DNA of 61,300 bases. It comes from an uncultured Lachnospiraceae bacterium. Its GTDB lineage: Bacteria; Bacillota; Clostridia; Lachnospirales; Lachnospiraceae. The stretch's first letter is position 1; every line of letters starts with the position of its first letter. The stretch spans positions 1 to 61,300 of the forward strand of contig CAJUED010000021.1 of the NCBI GenBank assembly GCA_910585075.1, given 5' to 3'. Positions 16,748 to 26,154 of this stretch are shown here, in pieces. Under the pieces are notes generated by a model. It was given only the letters and a program-made list of their open reading frames with translations. It did no database searches and was not told the DNA's origin. A program made the position numbers and the translations under genes.

Positions 16748-17929
16748 CTATAAGTCTTTAAACCGTATTCCTTTTCCCACGCTTAAGACAATTCCAACTT
16801 CCACCAGAAGGAAAAGAACCGAAGTGCCTCCGTAGCTGATAAAGGGAAGGGAAATTCCCGTATTTGGGATGGTGTTGGTCACAACCGCCACATTTAAGAT
16901 AACCTGTATGGCGATATGCCCCATTACCCCCACCACCAGGAGGGCGCCGAACAGATCCGGGGCATTGTTGGCAATCACCATAAACCGCCAGATAAGCAGC
17001 ATGAACATCAGCAAAATGGAAATCGCGCCAAACAATCCCAGTTCCTCACAGATAATGGAAAAAATCATATCATTCTGGGCCTCCGGGATGAAACCAAGCT
17101 TCTGCATGCTCTGTCCAAGCCCTTTCCCAAGTATGCCTCCCGAGCCTATGGCATAGAGAGCCTGCAGGGTCTGGAACCCTTTACCGCTGGCATATGCCTC
17201 CGGGTCCAGCCAGGCAAGGATACGGGTCCCGCGAACGCCTAAGGTATCCGAGTCCCCCGCGTTTGCTATCAGGAAAACGGCCAGGGCACAGACTGCCACT
17301 CCCAAAAGTCCAAGCACAACAAAACGTTTGTAATCCGGACTGGATACGAACAGCATCAGCACGGCAATTCCCAGAATAATAATAGCGGAACTCATGTTCT
17401 CCGTAATTTTCCACACCAGAAAGCACACTGGCATGGGAATCATCAGTACCATGAAAAAGCCCTTCCCGCTTCTGATCTTGCGGCCCATCTTGCAAATCAG
17501 ACTGGACAGGAACAAAATCATGCCCACCTTTGCAATCTCTGCGGGCTGAACGGATATACCCATTATGTTAAGCCATCTTTTCGCACCGTTTGCCTCCACA
17601 CCGAATGGGATGATCAGCAAAATCAGCACAATGGAAACAATATACCCCATGGCTGCGAACCGCTCCCAGAAATGATAGGGGATATTGGCAACCACAATCA
17701 TGGCCGCAAGCCCCACTACCGTGGAGGCTGCCTGTCTTTTCAGGAAAAATGCCGGGTCCGGATTTTTCAGAAGGCTTCCCTCGTAAGAACTGGAGGAGTA
17801 GAGCATAACCAGCCCAAAGGCAAGCAAAAATAAAACGATGAACAACAGTGTATAATCAAAAAAAGATTCTTCCTGCTTCTTTACCCGCCCTCTGTGATTG
17901 TTTTGGTATCTTCGTTCTGCCACAATCAT
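16748..17929 (-). CDS. ftsW: FtsW/SpoVE-type SEDS glycosyltransferase
   Basis: A SEDS-family peptidoglycan polymerase, 393 residues with ten hydrophobic segments. The motif YSSSSYEG follows helix 1, an Asp-bearing WLDPEAYASGKGFQTLQALYA loop lies near the middle, and the signature NTGISLPFISYGGTS is near the C-terminus. SEDS enzymes work with a class B PBP. Two such PBPs lie upstream, so this could be the vegetative FtsW or the cortex enzyme SpoVE; the sequence does not decide. The start follows the murD stop directly. Confidence 0.9.
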   Translation of the reverse strand: MIVAERRYQNNHRGRVKKQEESFFDYTLLFIVLFLLAFGLVMLYSSSSYEGSLLKNPDPAFFLKRQAASTVVGLAAMIVVANIPYHFWERFAAMGYIVSIVLILLIIPFGVEANGAKRWLNIMGISVQPAEIAKVGMILFLSSLICKMGRKIRSGKGFFMVLMIPMPVCFLVWKITENMSSAIIILGIAVLMLFVSSPDYKRFVVLGLLGVAVCALAVFLIANAGDSDTLGVRGTRILAWLDPEAYASGKGFQTLQALYAIGSGGILGKGLGQSMQKLGFIPEAQNDMIFSIICEELGLFGAISILLMFMLLIWRFMVIANNAPDLFGALLVVGVMGHIAIQVILNVAVVTNTIPNTGISLPFISYGGTSVLFLLVEVGIVLSVGKGIRFKDL

Positions 17930-19306
17930 TTAAACTCCAATCTCTTTCACCAACTCTTTAAACACATTCCCCCGTACCTCATAGTTGGGAAACATCCCCC
18001 AGCTTGCACAGGCCGGGGACAAAAGCACCGCATCCCCCGGTTCTGCCTGACTTACACACCGGGCAAAGGCCTCCTCAAAGGTGTCGGCCATGATAATATT
18101 GGAAAGGCCGTGGGCCAAAGCGCACTCTGCAATTTTTTCCTTTGTGGCCCCCACCAGCACAAGGGCTTTCACCTTTCCCTCAAAGGATGCAATCCATTCG
18201 TCATAGCTGCTTTGCTTGTCATAACCTCCGGCAAGGAGCACCGTTGGCTTTGTCATGGCGCGTATGCCCTGGATTGCCGCATCCGGATTGGTCCCTTTGG
18301 AATCATTATAATAATCCACTCCGCCTTTCGTGTCAACAAATTCTATCCTGTGCTCCACCGGCGCAAACACCCGTATGGTATCAAGGATAATATCCATGGG
18401 TACCTTAAGGGCGTCGCAGATGGCTATTGCCGCCATCACATTCTCCACATTGCACATTCCCACCAGCTTCATATCGTGAATGTTCATAAGCCTGCAAACT
18501 TCCTTTTCCCCGCCGGGCCCTTTCTTTGCCAGATAAATCTCCTCTCCCCCAAGGTAGATACCCTCCTCAAGCTCTCTTTTGGAGGAAAAATATACCACCC
18601 TGGCCGGGCACCTGTCTCCGAAATTCCTGGTGTAAGCATCTTCGTAATTTAAAACGCACATATCTTCCCCGGTCTGGTTCTCCGCTATCCTTTCCTTGGT
18701 CCGCACATAGCATTCCATGGTATGATGGCGGTTTAAATGGTCCGGTGTGATGTTTAAAATCGCGGACACAAAGGGCCTGAACGTGTGAATGGTTTCCAGC
18801 TGAAAGCTGCTGATCTCCGCAACCGTCACGCTCTCCTTTTCCGTATCAAGGGCAACCTCCGTATAGGGATTTCCGATATTTCCAACCACATACACTGAAG
18901 CATAATAAGCCGACAGGATCTGCCCTGTCAAAGTGGTGGTTGTGGTCTTTCCGTTGGTTCCGGTAATCGCCGCCACCCTGCCTTTTGCAAATGCAAAAGC
19001 CAGCTCAATTTCTCCCCAGATGAGGATACCGGCCGCCCTGTACTCCTCAAGAAAAGGAGCGTCCACAGGCACGCCTGGGCTTATCACCACCAGGACAATC
19101 TCTTTTTTTATATTTTCCGGCAAATGACCAATCTGTACATCTAATCCGGGTATTTCGCCGTTTTTTTCCATCAGTTCTTTCCGGTCCAGCTTTTCATTGC
19201 TGTCAAACAGCACAGGAAAGGCTCCGATTTTTCCAAGCAGATACGCTGCTCCTATTCCGCTTTTCCCGCTTCCCACCACCAGAACCTTTTTGCCTTTCAG
19301 TTCCAT
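17930..19306 (-). CDS. murD: UDP-N-acetylmuramoylalanine-D-glutamate ligase
   Basis: Adds D-Glu to UDP-MurNAc-L-Ala with ATP in the cytoplasm. From the ATG at 19306 (MELKGKKVLVVGSGKSG), with GGAGG upstream, it is 458 residues, normal for MurD. A longer frame to 19432 would overlap the mraY end and is rejected. An N-terminal Rossmann-like domain is followed by the ATP loop AITGTNGKTTTTTL, the EISSFQLE segment, and the C-terminal VDYYNDSKGTNPDA. Confidence 0.96.
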   Translation of the reverse strand: MELKGKKVLVVGSGKSGIGAAYLLGKIGAFPVLFDSNEKLDRKELMEKNGEIPGLDVQIGHLPENIKKEIVLVVISPGVPVDAPFLEEYRAAGILIWGEIELAFAFAKGRVAAITGTNGKTTTTTLTGQILSAYYASVYVVGNIGNPYTEVALDTEKESVTVAEISSFQLETIHTFRPFVSAILNITPDHLNRHHTMECYVRTKERIAENQTGEDMCVLNYEDAYTRNFGDRCPARVVYFSSKRELEEGIYLGGEEIYLAKKGPGGEKEVCRLMNIHDMKLVGMCNVENVMAAIAICDALKVPMDIILDTIRVFAPVEHRIEFVDTKGGVDYYNDSKGTNPDAAIQGIRAMTKPTVLLAGGYDKQSSYDEWIASFEGKVKALVLVGATKEKIAECALAHGLSNIIMADTFEEAFARCVSQAEPGDAVLLSPACASWGMFPNYEVRGNVFKELVKEIGV

Positions 19307-19347
19307 GTAAATCCTCCATTCTATAAAAGCGTTTGTGGACACTTGCT

Positions 19348-20316
19348 TTATATACCAAAAAGGGCAATCAGACACAGGATTGCGGTCACAATGGAAAACA
19401 CCGCCACCACCTTTGTCTCCGCCCACCCGCACAGCTCAAAATGATGGTGCAGGGGCGCCATCTTAAAGATTCTTTTTCCGCCGCTTGCCTTAAAATAAAC
19501 CACCTGTATGATAACCGATAAAACCTCGGCCATATAAACAAATCCCACAATGGGTAAAAACAGGGGCATCTGCATCATATACGCACACCCCGCCACAAAT
19601 CCGCCAAGGGCAAGTGAACCTGTATCCCCCATAAACACGCTGGCAGGATGCACATTAAATAAAAGAAATCCCAGCAGCGCTCCCGTAACCGCACAGGTTA
19701 TAGGGGCTATCCCAATCCCAAGCCCTAAAGCCGCAACCGTAAAAAAGGTCGCAACCATAACTGTCACACTGCCTGCAAGCCCATCCAGTCCGTCCGTAAA
19801 GTTTGTACCGTTTACCGTTCCGATCACCACAAGAAACAAAAGGGGAATGTTAAAACGGCCAAAGTCCACATAATATCCCTTTACAAAAGGAATGCGCATG
19901 ACCAGAAGGTTTCCCGGCGCCTTAAGCAGATAATGGGCAAAAAGCCCTGTCACCAGAATCTGCAAAAACATTTTCTGCCACGCCCGCAGTCCCATAGAGC
20001 GGCGCAGCACTACTTTAATGTAATCATCCAGAAAGCCAATCATGCCAAAGCCCAGTGTCAGGAACAGGACAGGGACGATTTTAGGGTAATCCTTCACATA
20101 CAGTACGGAGGTGACTGCCATACCTGTCATAATCAATATGCCGCCCATAGTGGGCGTCCCTGTCTTCTTCAAATGGCTGCCGGGGCCGTCATCCCTGACC
20201 GTCTGACCCACCTTCAGTCTTCGAAGCAGTGGGATTATCAGGGGGCCCAGGGCCGCACTAAGGCCAAAAGATATCAAGACAGGCGTCATAATTTCACTGC
20301 CGTTCATTGCCTGCAC
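19348..20316 (-). CDS. mraY: Phospho-N-acetylmuramoyl-pentapeptide-transferase
   Basis: The integral membrane enzyme that makes lipid I, 322 residues with ten hydrophobic segments. Family motifs are DDGPGSHLKKTGTPTMGG, GFLDDYIK (Asp pair), GTNFTDGLDGLAG, FMGDTGSLALGG and the C-terminal APLHHHFE. It begins 3 bp after the C-terminal half of the split PBP, so it depends on the same transcript. If the promoter lies only upstream of the PBP, the inserted element would separate mraY from it. Confidence 0.97.
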   Translation of the reverse strand: MQAMNGSEIMTPVLISFGLSAALGPLIIPLLRRLKVGQTVRDDGPGSHLKKTGTPTMGGILIMTGMAVTSVLYVKDYPKIVPVLFLTLGFGMIGFLDDYIKVVLRRSMGLRAWQKMFLQILVTGLFAHYLLKAPGNLLVMRIPFVKGYYVDFGRFNIPLLFLVVIGTVNGTNFTDGLDGLAGSVTVMVATFFTVAALGLGIGIAPITCAVTGALLGFLLFNVHPASVFMGDTGSLALGGFVAGCAYMMQMPLFLPIVGFVYMAEVLSVIIQVVYFKASGGKRIFKMAPLHHHFELCGWAETKVVAVFSIVTAILCLIALFGI

Positions 20317-20319
20317 CTC

Positions 20320-21003
20320 TCAATTATAATCCATTTTTCCTAAATAAGGAAGAATATTTTCAAAAAGCTCTCTCACCACCGGGGCGGCCACCTGTCCCCC
20401 ATAGTACACCCCCTGGGGATTATGTATAATGGCAAGGGCAAGCACCTGGGGATCATCCGCAGGGGCAAACCCCAAAAAGGAGGCTATATACCTTCCGCTG
20501 CCTCTTGGGAGGGTCTGGCTGGTTGCCGTTTTCCCCCCTACCCTGGCTCCTTCCACATATCCGTTTTTTCCGGAGCCGTTTTCCACCACCTGTTCCAGGA
20601 TCATACGCATGGTGGCGGAGGTTTCCTCTGATACAATATGCCCGCTCACCGGATATGAGAACCTTTCAATCTCATTTCCTTCCCTGTCGGAAGTCTTAAC
20701 GGCGAAGTGGGGCGTCACCCTGTTTCCACCGTTTATGATTGAGGATGCCGTGGTGGCAAGCTGTATTGGGGTAATCTGAAAAGACTGGCCGAAGGACACG
20801 GTCGCCAGTTCCACCGCCTTCATATCTTCCATTTTATGCATGATGGTCCCCGCCTCCCCGGGAAGGTCCACACCCGTTTTGCTCAGCAGGCCGAACTGCT
20901 CAAAATAATGGTAATAATTTTCCACTCCCAGCCGCAGGCCCACCGTAATAAACACCGGGTTACAGGTATTTATAAAACTGTTAAAATCCTGCTGAAAATG
21001 CAC
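20320..21003 (-). pseudogene. C-terminal half of split penicillin-binding protein
   Basis: An open frame of 227 codons. From codon 18 (FITVGLRLG) it is the back half of a class B PBP transpeptidase domain: FGQSFQITPIQLATTASSI, then GGKTATSQTLPRG near 156-168, where the usual KTG reads KTA. The first 17 codons come from the inserted element, except TCNPV at the junction. It lacks SxxK and cannot be active alone. The N-terminal half is at 26155-27267. Joining the two at the shared 12-bp core gives one frame of about 576 codons. It may be a reversible disruption rather than a dead gene. Confidence 0.9.
20954..20981. other. Left attachment site of the 5.2-kb element
   Basis: Core ACCGGGTTACAG (20954-20965), then 4 bp, then arm TTATAAAACTGT (20970-20981) inside the element. 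The arm is the inverted counterpart of the one at 26157-26168 (11 of 12 positions). Confidence 0.8.
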
Positions 21004-21062
21004 CGGCAGGCTGCGTATTATCAGACCTGTGAAGAATTGAATTGAAAGTTGGTTTTTCTATT

Positions 21063-22676
21063 TTACCCGACCGGTCTGGTGATGGAGAGCCCTCCGTCCT
21101 TATGTACCTCTATAGCGCTGATTTTCTTAAGACTTACTTTTAATACTGCCTTCCCTATCAGGTTTTCTCCACACACCGCCTCCTTTATTTTCTTAAGACG
21201 CATCTCATAATTATTATATGGTTCATCCTCCTTCTTTATGCCTTCCAGTTTATCCGTCAGGCGGCTGAGCTTTTCCGTCAGATTTCTGTCATGCCTTTCA
21301 TAGTCCTTATCGGAGATTACGCCCTTTAACAATTTTTCCATCAGAACATCCTTTTTGTGCAGAAGCTTTCTTTGCTCTTTCTCCAGCAGCTCCCGCCCGC
21401 CCCTTCCGTCCCCGGCCTTTAAAGTCTTTCCCACCGCATCCATAAGGATTCTTTCAAGACGCTCCTTTTTCTCCTCTGAGATTTCGTACTGTTTTTCAAG
21501 CTCCCCTTCCATATACCTGTAAAGCTCATCCTCAGGCAGATGTCTGTTATTACAGCCTGCGCCGCCTTCCCCCTCCTTCTTTCTGCCGCTCTCTAAAAAA
21601 CCGGCACATTTCCAGACCACCCTTTTTCCCCCTTTCACCCGATAGCTGGTGCGGTAATAATATCTTCCGCACTCTCCGCACACAAGTTTCCGTGTGAAAT
21701 CATATTTTCCTCTCCGTGTATTTTCCCCGAAAGCCGCCATGTCTTTCCCATCCATCTTCCGAATGCCGCTCTCCTGAATGATTCCTTCTTGCATGTTTCC
21801 CTCCCGGAATTTCCGGCCGTCTCCCTGGCTCCTTCCTCGTGCCCGCCTTTGCATGATTTCTATCACTTCCTCCTGATATTCTTTTGAGACAATTGGAGGC
21901 AGAGCGTGCTCCATGAAAATCCAGTCCTTTTCTGTCACCTTTTCATACCGCTTTGTGTCAAAATTATACGTCCGGGTATTTAAGATCATTGTACCGTGGG
22001 CCCTTGGGGCGTAGAGCATTTTTCTCCACTGAGTCTCCGATATCCTCTGCCCGTTCCTTCCTCTGGCCCCCAGCTCATAGAGTACATTGCTTATGGTATA
22101 AAAGCCCTTTCCTTCTTTTGCCAGCAGAAAAGCCTTCCTGTAGTATGCGGCTTCCTCCTCATTGACCTCATACACATCCTTAGCCACCTTATTCCAGCCG
22201 AACATATCACAGGTGATATTAAAACCGCTCTTTTTTTCCTGCCGCCTTCTGTGGGCATTTTTGATTTTTTTGGAAAGCTCCCTGCTGAAATCCTCCGCAA
22301 GGATTGCCTTAATCCCGGAAATCAGATTATCCTCCGGTGTGTAAAATTTTCCTTCTATATAAATGTACAGTCTCAGCCGGTTCTCCGTAAGCCTGCTTAA
22401 GAAAAAGTACCAGTCCCGGGCCGAACGCATCAGTCTGTCTATGGATTTGATCATCACAATGTCGAACCTGTCTTTTCCCATATCCCCAAGCAGCCTTTGA
22501 TACTCACTTCTCCTGTACGCCACCGTCCCCGTCTCCGACTCAATATACTGCTCCGCAATCTCCCAGCCCATCTTCTCCGCAATCTCCCTGCTCTCCGCCG
22601 CCTGGGCTGTGAGGGCATTCCTCTGGCTCTCCTCCTCCGTACTGCACCTGTTATAAATACCGACCCGCTCAGACAA
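21063..22676 (-). CDS. Large serine recombinase
   Basis: Site-specific integrase/excisionase of about 537 residues from the TTG at 22676. The catalytic domain has GIYNRCSTEEESQ with the nucleophile Ser (R-x-S motif) and the arginine helix MIKSIDRLMRSARDW. A recombinase domain follows (about 140-250), then a zinc ribbon with CGECGRYYYRTSYR and the later WKCAG, and a long charged coiled coil (about 400-490) that controls synapsis in this family. GGGGAGG lies 8 bp before the TTG, and that start overlaps the stop of the small ORF by 8 bp. A longer frame to 22733 has no ribosome site. The stop is about 80 bp from the left arm. Confidence 0.93.
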   Translation of the reverse strand: MSERVGIYNRCSTEEESQRNALTAQAAESREIAEKMGWEIAEQYIESETGTVAYRRSEYQRLLGDMGKDRFDIVMIKSIDRLMRSARDWYFFLSRLTENRLRLYIYIEGKFYTPEDNLISGIKAILAEDFSRELSKKIKNAHRRRQEKKSGFNITCDMFGWNKVAKDVYEVNEEEAAYYRKAFLLAKEGKGFYTISNVLYELGARGRNGQRISETQWRKMLYAPRAHGTMILNTRTYNFDTKRYEKVTEKDWIFMEHALPPIVSKEYQEEVIEIMQRRARGRSQGDGRKFREGNMQEGIIQESGIRKMDGKDMAAFGENTRRGKYDFTRKLVCGECGRYYYRTSYRVKGGKRVVWKCAGFLESGRKKEGEGGAGCNNRHLPEDELYRYMEGELEKQYEISEEKKERLERILMDAVGKTLKAGDGRGGRELLEKEQRKLLHKKDVLMEKLLKGVISDKDYERHDRNLTEKLSRLTDKLEGIKKEDEPYNNYEMRLKKIKEAVCGENLIGKAVLKVSLKKISAIEVHKDGGLSITRPVG

Positions 22677-22860
22677 AATTACCGCCTCCCCTCTCCCATC
22701 CTGCAAAACCCTTAGCGCCGCAAAGTCCCTCAATCATGCTTTTCATCCCGACAGCCTCCGGCCGGTCAATAAGCCCCTTCTCCTCAAGCACCTCCACCGC
22801 TGCCGCTAAAATCTGCCATTTTGCAGGCAGCTCCGCTTCTTTCATTCCTCTGGTTTCCAT
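22669..22860 (-). CDS. Small ORF coupled to the recombinase, unknown function
   Basis: 63 residues, METRGMKEAELPAKWQI onward, mostly helical with alternating charge and a glycine-rich end. Its last codons contain the ribosome site of the recombinase, and its TGA overlaps the recombinase start, so the two are translationally coupled. By position it could be a recombination directionality factor or a regulator of the recombinase; no homology is recognised. Confidence 0.55.
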   Translation of the reverse strand: METRGMKEAELPAKWQILAAAVEVLEEKGLIDRPEAVGMKSMIEGLCGAKGFAGWERGGGNFV

Positions 22861-22931
22861 CTATCTTATAAATTCCCCGAAATTTTTATTTAAATATATG
22901 ACCTGATTGAATAAAAATACATAAAATTACA

Positions 22932-22960
22932 TTGACTTTAGCGCGTTAAACTTGTATAAT
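22932..22960 (+). promoter_or_regulatory. Sigma-A promoter of the element's ABC operon
   Basis: -35 TTGACT (22932-22937) and -10 TATAAT (22955-22960) are separated by exactly 17 bp. The spacer holds TTTAGCGCGTTAAA, an imperfect palindrome that could be an operator. The first gene of the operon starts about 60 bp downstream. Confidence 0.8.
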
Positions 22961-23026
22961 CTGATACGCAGTGTTCATTATAGACAAAACACACACTGTA
23001 ATCATTCATAAAAGGAGGAAACCATT

Positions 23027-24112
23027 ATGAAAAAATTGTTAGCGTTACTGTTAACCGTAGCCATGATTGCCACGCTCACAGCCTGTGGCGGTTCAGGCAC
23101 CCAGGAAGCATCCTCTGATGCGGAAAGCAGCTCTGATGCCGCTGGGGAAACCGAGGATACCGAAAGCGAACCTGCACAGGCTGAGACAGAGGCAGAGCCC
23201 GAAGCGGAAGCCGATGCCCAGGAGTCTGAAGGGGACACTTACACCGTAGGTATCTGCCAGCTGGTACAGCATGAGGCTCTTGACGCCGCAACTGAAGGTT
23301 TTAAAGATGCCCTGACCGAAGAATTGGGCGACCGGGTTACCTTTGATGAGCAGAATGCGCAGGGCGATACCAACACCTGCTCCACCATCATCAACAGCTT
23401 TGTATCCGATAATGTAAACCTTATCCTTGCAAACGCTACCCCTGCCCTTCAGGCGGCAGTTGCCGGAACCAATGAGATTCCCATCCTTGGCACATCCGTA
23501 ACAGAGTACGGCGTGGCTCTTGAAATTGAGAATTTTAACGGCACGGTAGGTGGAAACATCTCCGGTACATCCGACCTTGCTCCTCTTGATGGTCAGGCAG
23601 ATATGCTTGCGGAATTATTCCCTGATGCCAAAAACGTGGGCCTGTTATACTGCTCCGCAGAGGCAAATTCCCAGTATCAGGTGGACACCATCAAAACATT
23701 CCTTGAGGAAAAAGGTTACAGCTGTGAATATTATGCATTCTCAGACTCCAACGACCTTTCATCCGTGGTTACAAACGCTGTGAGCGCCGTAGATGTAATT
23801 TATGTTCCCACTGACAATACGGCAGCTTCCAATGCGGAAATCATCAACAACATCTGTCTGCCGGCCAGCATTCCCGTAATTGCCGGGGAGGAAGGCATCT
23901 GCGCAGGCTGTGGTGTTGCAACACTGTCTATCAGCTACTACGAAATCGGCGTTGCAACCGGAAAGATGGCTGCAAAAATTCTGACCGGAGAGTCTGATAT
24001 TTCTACAATGCCAATTGAATACGCACCGACCTTCACAAAGAAATACAATGCAGCAAACTGTGAGGCATTAAACATTACAGTTCCTGATGATTATGTAGCC
24101 ATTGAAGAATAA
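23027..24112 (+). CDS. ABC importer substrate-binding lipoprotein (TrpX-like)
   Basis: 361 residues. The signal peptide ends in the lipobox LTAC-G, so the protein is lipid-anchored outside the membrane. A 50-residue acidic, Ala/Glu/Ser-rich linker follows, then the PF04392 fold (periplasmic-binding-like) with YTVGICQLVQHEALDAATEGF and later VIYVPTDNTAASNAEII. Related proteins (TrpX type) bind aromatic amino acids or similar small molecules; the ligand here is unproven. GGAGG precedes the ATG. It is the first gene of a three-gene operon carried inside the 5.2-kb element. Confidence 0.88.
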   Translation: MKKLLALLLTVAMIATLTACGGSGTQEASSDAESSSDAAGETEDTESEPAQAETEAEPEAEADAQESEGDTYTVGICQLVQHEALDAATEGFKDALTEELGDRVTFDEQNAQGDTNTCSTIINSFVSDNVNLILANATPALQAAVAGTNEIPILGTSVTEYGVALEIENFNGTVGGNISGTSDLAPLDGQADMLAELFPDAKNVGLLYCSAEANSQYQVDTIKTFLEEKGYSCEYYAFSDSNDLSSVVTNAVSAVDVIYVPTDNTAASNAEIINNICLPASIPVIAGEEGICAGCGVATLSISYYEIGVATGKMAAKILTGESDISTMPIEYAPTFTKKYNAANCEALNITVPDDYVAIEE

Positions 24113-24261
24113 ACTGACCTGCCCGCAGTGACCGTCAATTCCTGTAAACACAGTTTGCGGCTCAATGCCGGCGGGATTAAATCATCAGATACAATACCGG
24201 CAGCGGGGGATCATTCTCTCGCTGCCTTCATTCATAACTATTCGGTTTTTGGAGGAAATCA

Positions 24262-25194
24262 ATGAATATCTTAAACCTGTTCAATGCATTGCCCGGAGCT
24301 GTGGCGCAGGGACTCATTTGGGGAATCACCGCCATCGGCATTTACATAACCTATCGAATCCTTGACATTGCCGACCTTACCGTGGACGGCTCTCTATGTA
24401 CCGGCGGAGCCGTTTGTATCATGATGCTTCTTTCCGGTCAAAATGTATATATTTCCATGCTGGCGGCAACCTTAGCCGGTATGGCAACCGGATTTATCAC
24501 CGGTGTTTTTCATACCTTCATGGGCATTCCCCCTATCCTTGCAGGTATTTTAAGCCAGCTTTCCCTATATTCCATTAATCTGAAAATCATGGGAAAAGCA
24601 AATCAGGCTATCAATGTGGACAAATATGGCCTTTTGGTCTCTTTACGATATATCAAGGGCGTGCCCTTTTACCGAAACCCTATTTTTATTGTCACCGTCT
24701 CTATCATTCTGCTGGTGGTTCTCCTTTACTGGTTCTTTGGAACCGAGCTCGGATGCGCCCTGCGCGCCACCGGCTGTAACAGCAATATGGCAAGGGCCCA
24801 GGGTATCAACACCAATTTATCCAAAGTGCTGGGCCTTATGATTTCCAATGGTCTGGTGGGTCTTTCCGGAGCCCTCCTCTCCCAGTATCAGGGCTTTTCC
24901 GATATCAATATGGGACGCGGCGCCATTGTAATCGGTCTGGCCGCAGTTATCATTGGCGAGGCTGCTTTTAAACGCATTTTCCATAACTTTGGTTTTAAGC
25001 TTATTGGGGTTGCCCTTGGTTCCATTCTGTACTACCTTGTTCTACAGGTGGTTATCTGGCTGGGCGTTGACACGGATTTGTTAAAGCTTTTATCCGCTCT
25101 GGTGGTTGCTTTCTTCCTGGGTATTCCTTACTGGAAGAACAAACTGTTTAGCAGAAATCCGGCTTTAAAGAAGGGAGGAAACATCCATGCTTGA
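24262..25194 (+). CDS. ABC importer permease (TrpY-like)
   Basis: A 310-residue membrane protein of the branched-chain/sugar permease superfamily (PF02653), with eight to nine hydrophobic segments. The conserved ALRATGCNSNMARAQGI segment, the site of contact with the ATPase, lies near residue 170. Its end overlaps the ATPase gene start by 8 bp. A 149-bp gap separates it from the lipoprotein gene, and GGAGG precedes the ATG. Confidence 0.88.
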   Translation: MNILNLFNALPGAVAQGLIWGITAIGIYITYRILDIADLTVDGSLCTGGAVCIMMLLSGQNVYISMLAATLAGMATGFITGVFHTFMGIPPILAGILSQLSLYSINLKIMGKANQAINVDKYGLLVSLRYIKGVPFYRNPIFIVTVSIILLVVLLYWFFGTELGCALRATGCNSNMARAQGINTNLSKVLGLMISNGLVGLSGALLSQYQGFSDINMGRGAIVIGLAAVIIGEAAFKRIFHNFGFKLIGVALGSILYYLVLQVVIWLGVDTDLLKLLSALVVAFFLGIPYWKNKLFSRNPALKKGGNIHA

Positions 25195-25981
25195 AATGAA
25201 AAACGTTACCAAGGTCTTTAATCCCGGTACAGTCAATGAAAAGCTGGCATTAGACAATTTTTCACTGACCCTTAATGACGGTGATTTCGTCACTGTCATC
25301 GGTGGAAACGGCGCCGGGAAATCCACCATGATGAATGCCATCGCAGGGGTCTGGCCCATAGACGCAGGGCAAATCATTATTGACGGCACAGATGTTACCA
25401 GACTTTCCGAACACAAACGTGCACGCTTTCTTGGAAGGGTTTTTCAGGATCCTATGACAGGCACTGCCGCTTCCATGGGAATCGAAGAAAATCTGGCGCT
25501 GGCCAAACGCCGGGGCAAAAGCCGTTTCTTAAAAACGGGAATTTCCAAAAAGGAGCGGGACGAATACAGGGAAAAGCTGAAAATACTAGATTTGGGGTTA
25601 GAAGACCGTCTGACCACCAAGGTAGGGCTCTTATCCGGTGGACAGCGTCAGGCCCTTACACTGCTTATGGCAACCCTGCAGAAGCCAAAACTGCTGCTTT
25701 TAGACGAGCATACCGCAGCCCTTGACCCGAAAACGGCTGCCAAGGTTCTGGACACCACCGAGTATATTGTCACCCGGGATAACCTGACCACTCTTATGAT
25801 CACTCATAACATGAAGGACGCCATCTCTCACGGCAACCGGCTGATCATGCTGATGGACGGTAAGATCATTCTGGATATCAGAGGGGAAGAAAAGAGAAAA
25901 CTGACCGTGGAAGATCTGCTTCATAAGTTTGAAGCGGCCAGCGGCGAAGAATTCGCCAATGATAAGGTGATTCTGGGATGA
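25187..25981 (+). CDS. ABC importer ATP-binding protein (TrpZ-like)
   Basis: A 264-residue ATPase energising the importer. Walker A is GGNGAGKST (about 41-49), the Q-loop VFQDPMTGT, the signature LSGGQRQALTLLMA, Walker B LLLLDEHTAALDP, and the switch His in ITHNMKDA. Walker B has His after the catalytic Glu (DEH in place of DEP), a variant typical of this TrpZ-like subgroup. It is the last gene of the operon, with a terminator 33 bp downstream. Confidence 0.9.
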   Translation: MLEMKNVTKVFNPGTVNEKLALDNFSLTLNDGDFVTVIGGNGAGKSTMMNAIAGVWPIDAGQIIIDGTDVTRLSEHKRARFLGRVFQDPMTGTAASMGIEENLALAKRRGKSRFLKTGISKKERDEYREKLKILDLGLEDRLTTKVGLLSGGQRQALTLLMATLQKPKLLLLDEHTAALDPKTAAKVLDTTEYIVTRDNLTTLMITHNMKDAISHGNRLIMLMDGKIILDIRGEEKRKLTVEDLLHKFEAASGEEFANDKVILG

Positions 25982-26013
25982 TTTTTTGCAATAGAATAAC
26001 ACGTGATTTTACG

Positions 26014-26049
26014 CGCCTGCTTGCCAATATAAGCAGGCGTTTTCTTTTC
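26014..26049 (+). terminator. Terminator of the element's ABC operon
   Basis: Stem CGCCTGCTT/AAGCAGGCG (26014-26022 and 26031-26039) with an 8-nt loop, followed by TTTTCTTTT. It isolates the plus-strand operon from the convergent PBP fragment. Confidence 0.9.
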
Positions 26050-26154
26050 CGCCAAACTGTGGATAGAGCAATTTCACTTGTTTTATTTCTTTTCGTCAAG
26101 TAACCTTTGGAGGTCCAATTTTCTATTGGATCCGGCAGAACTGTGGGATAAAAT

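Noticed and set aside
17894..18652. A 252-codon plus-strand frame over ftsW/murD
   Set aside because: Shadow of murD on the opposite strand; no domain recognised.
22961..23026. T-box or riboswitch before the TrpX-like gene
   Set aside because: Only about 60 nt separate the -10 box from the start codon, too short for a T-box.
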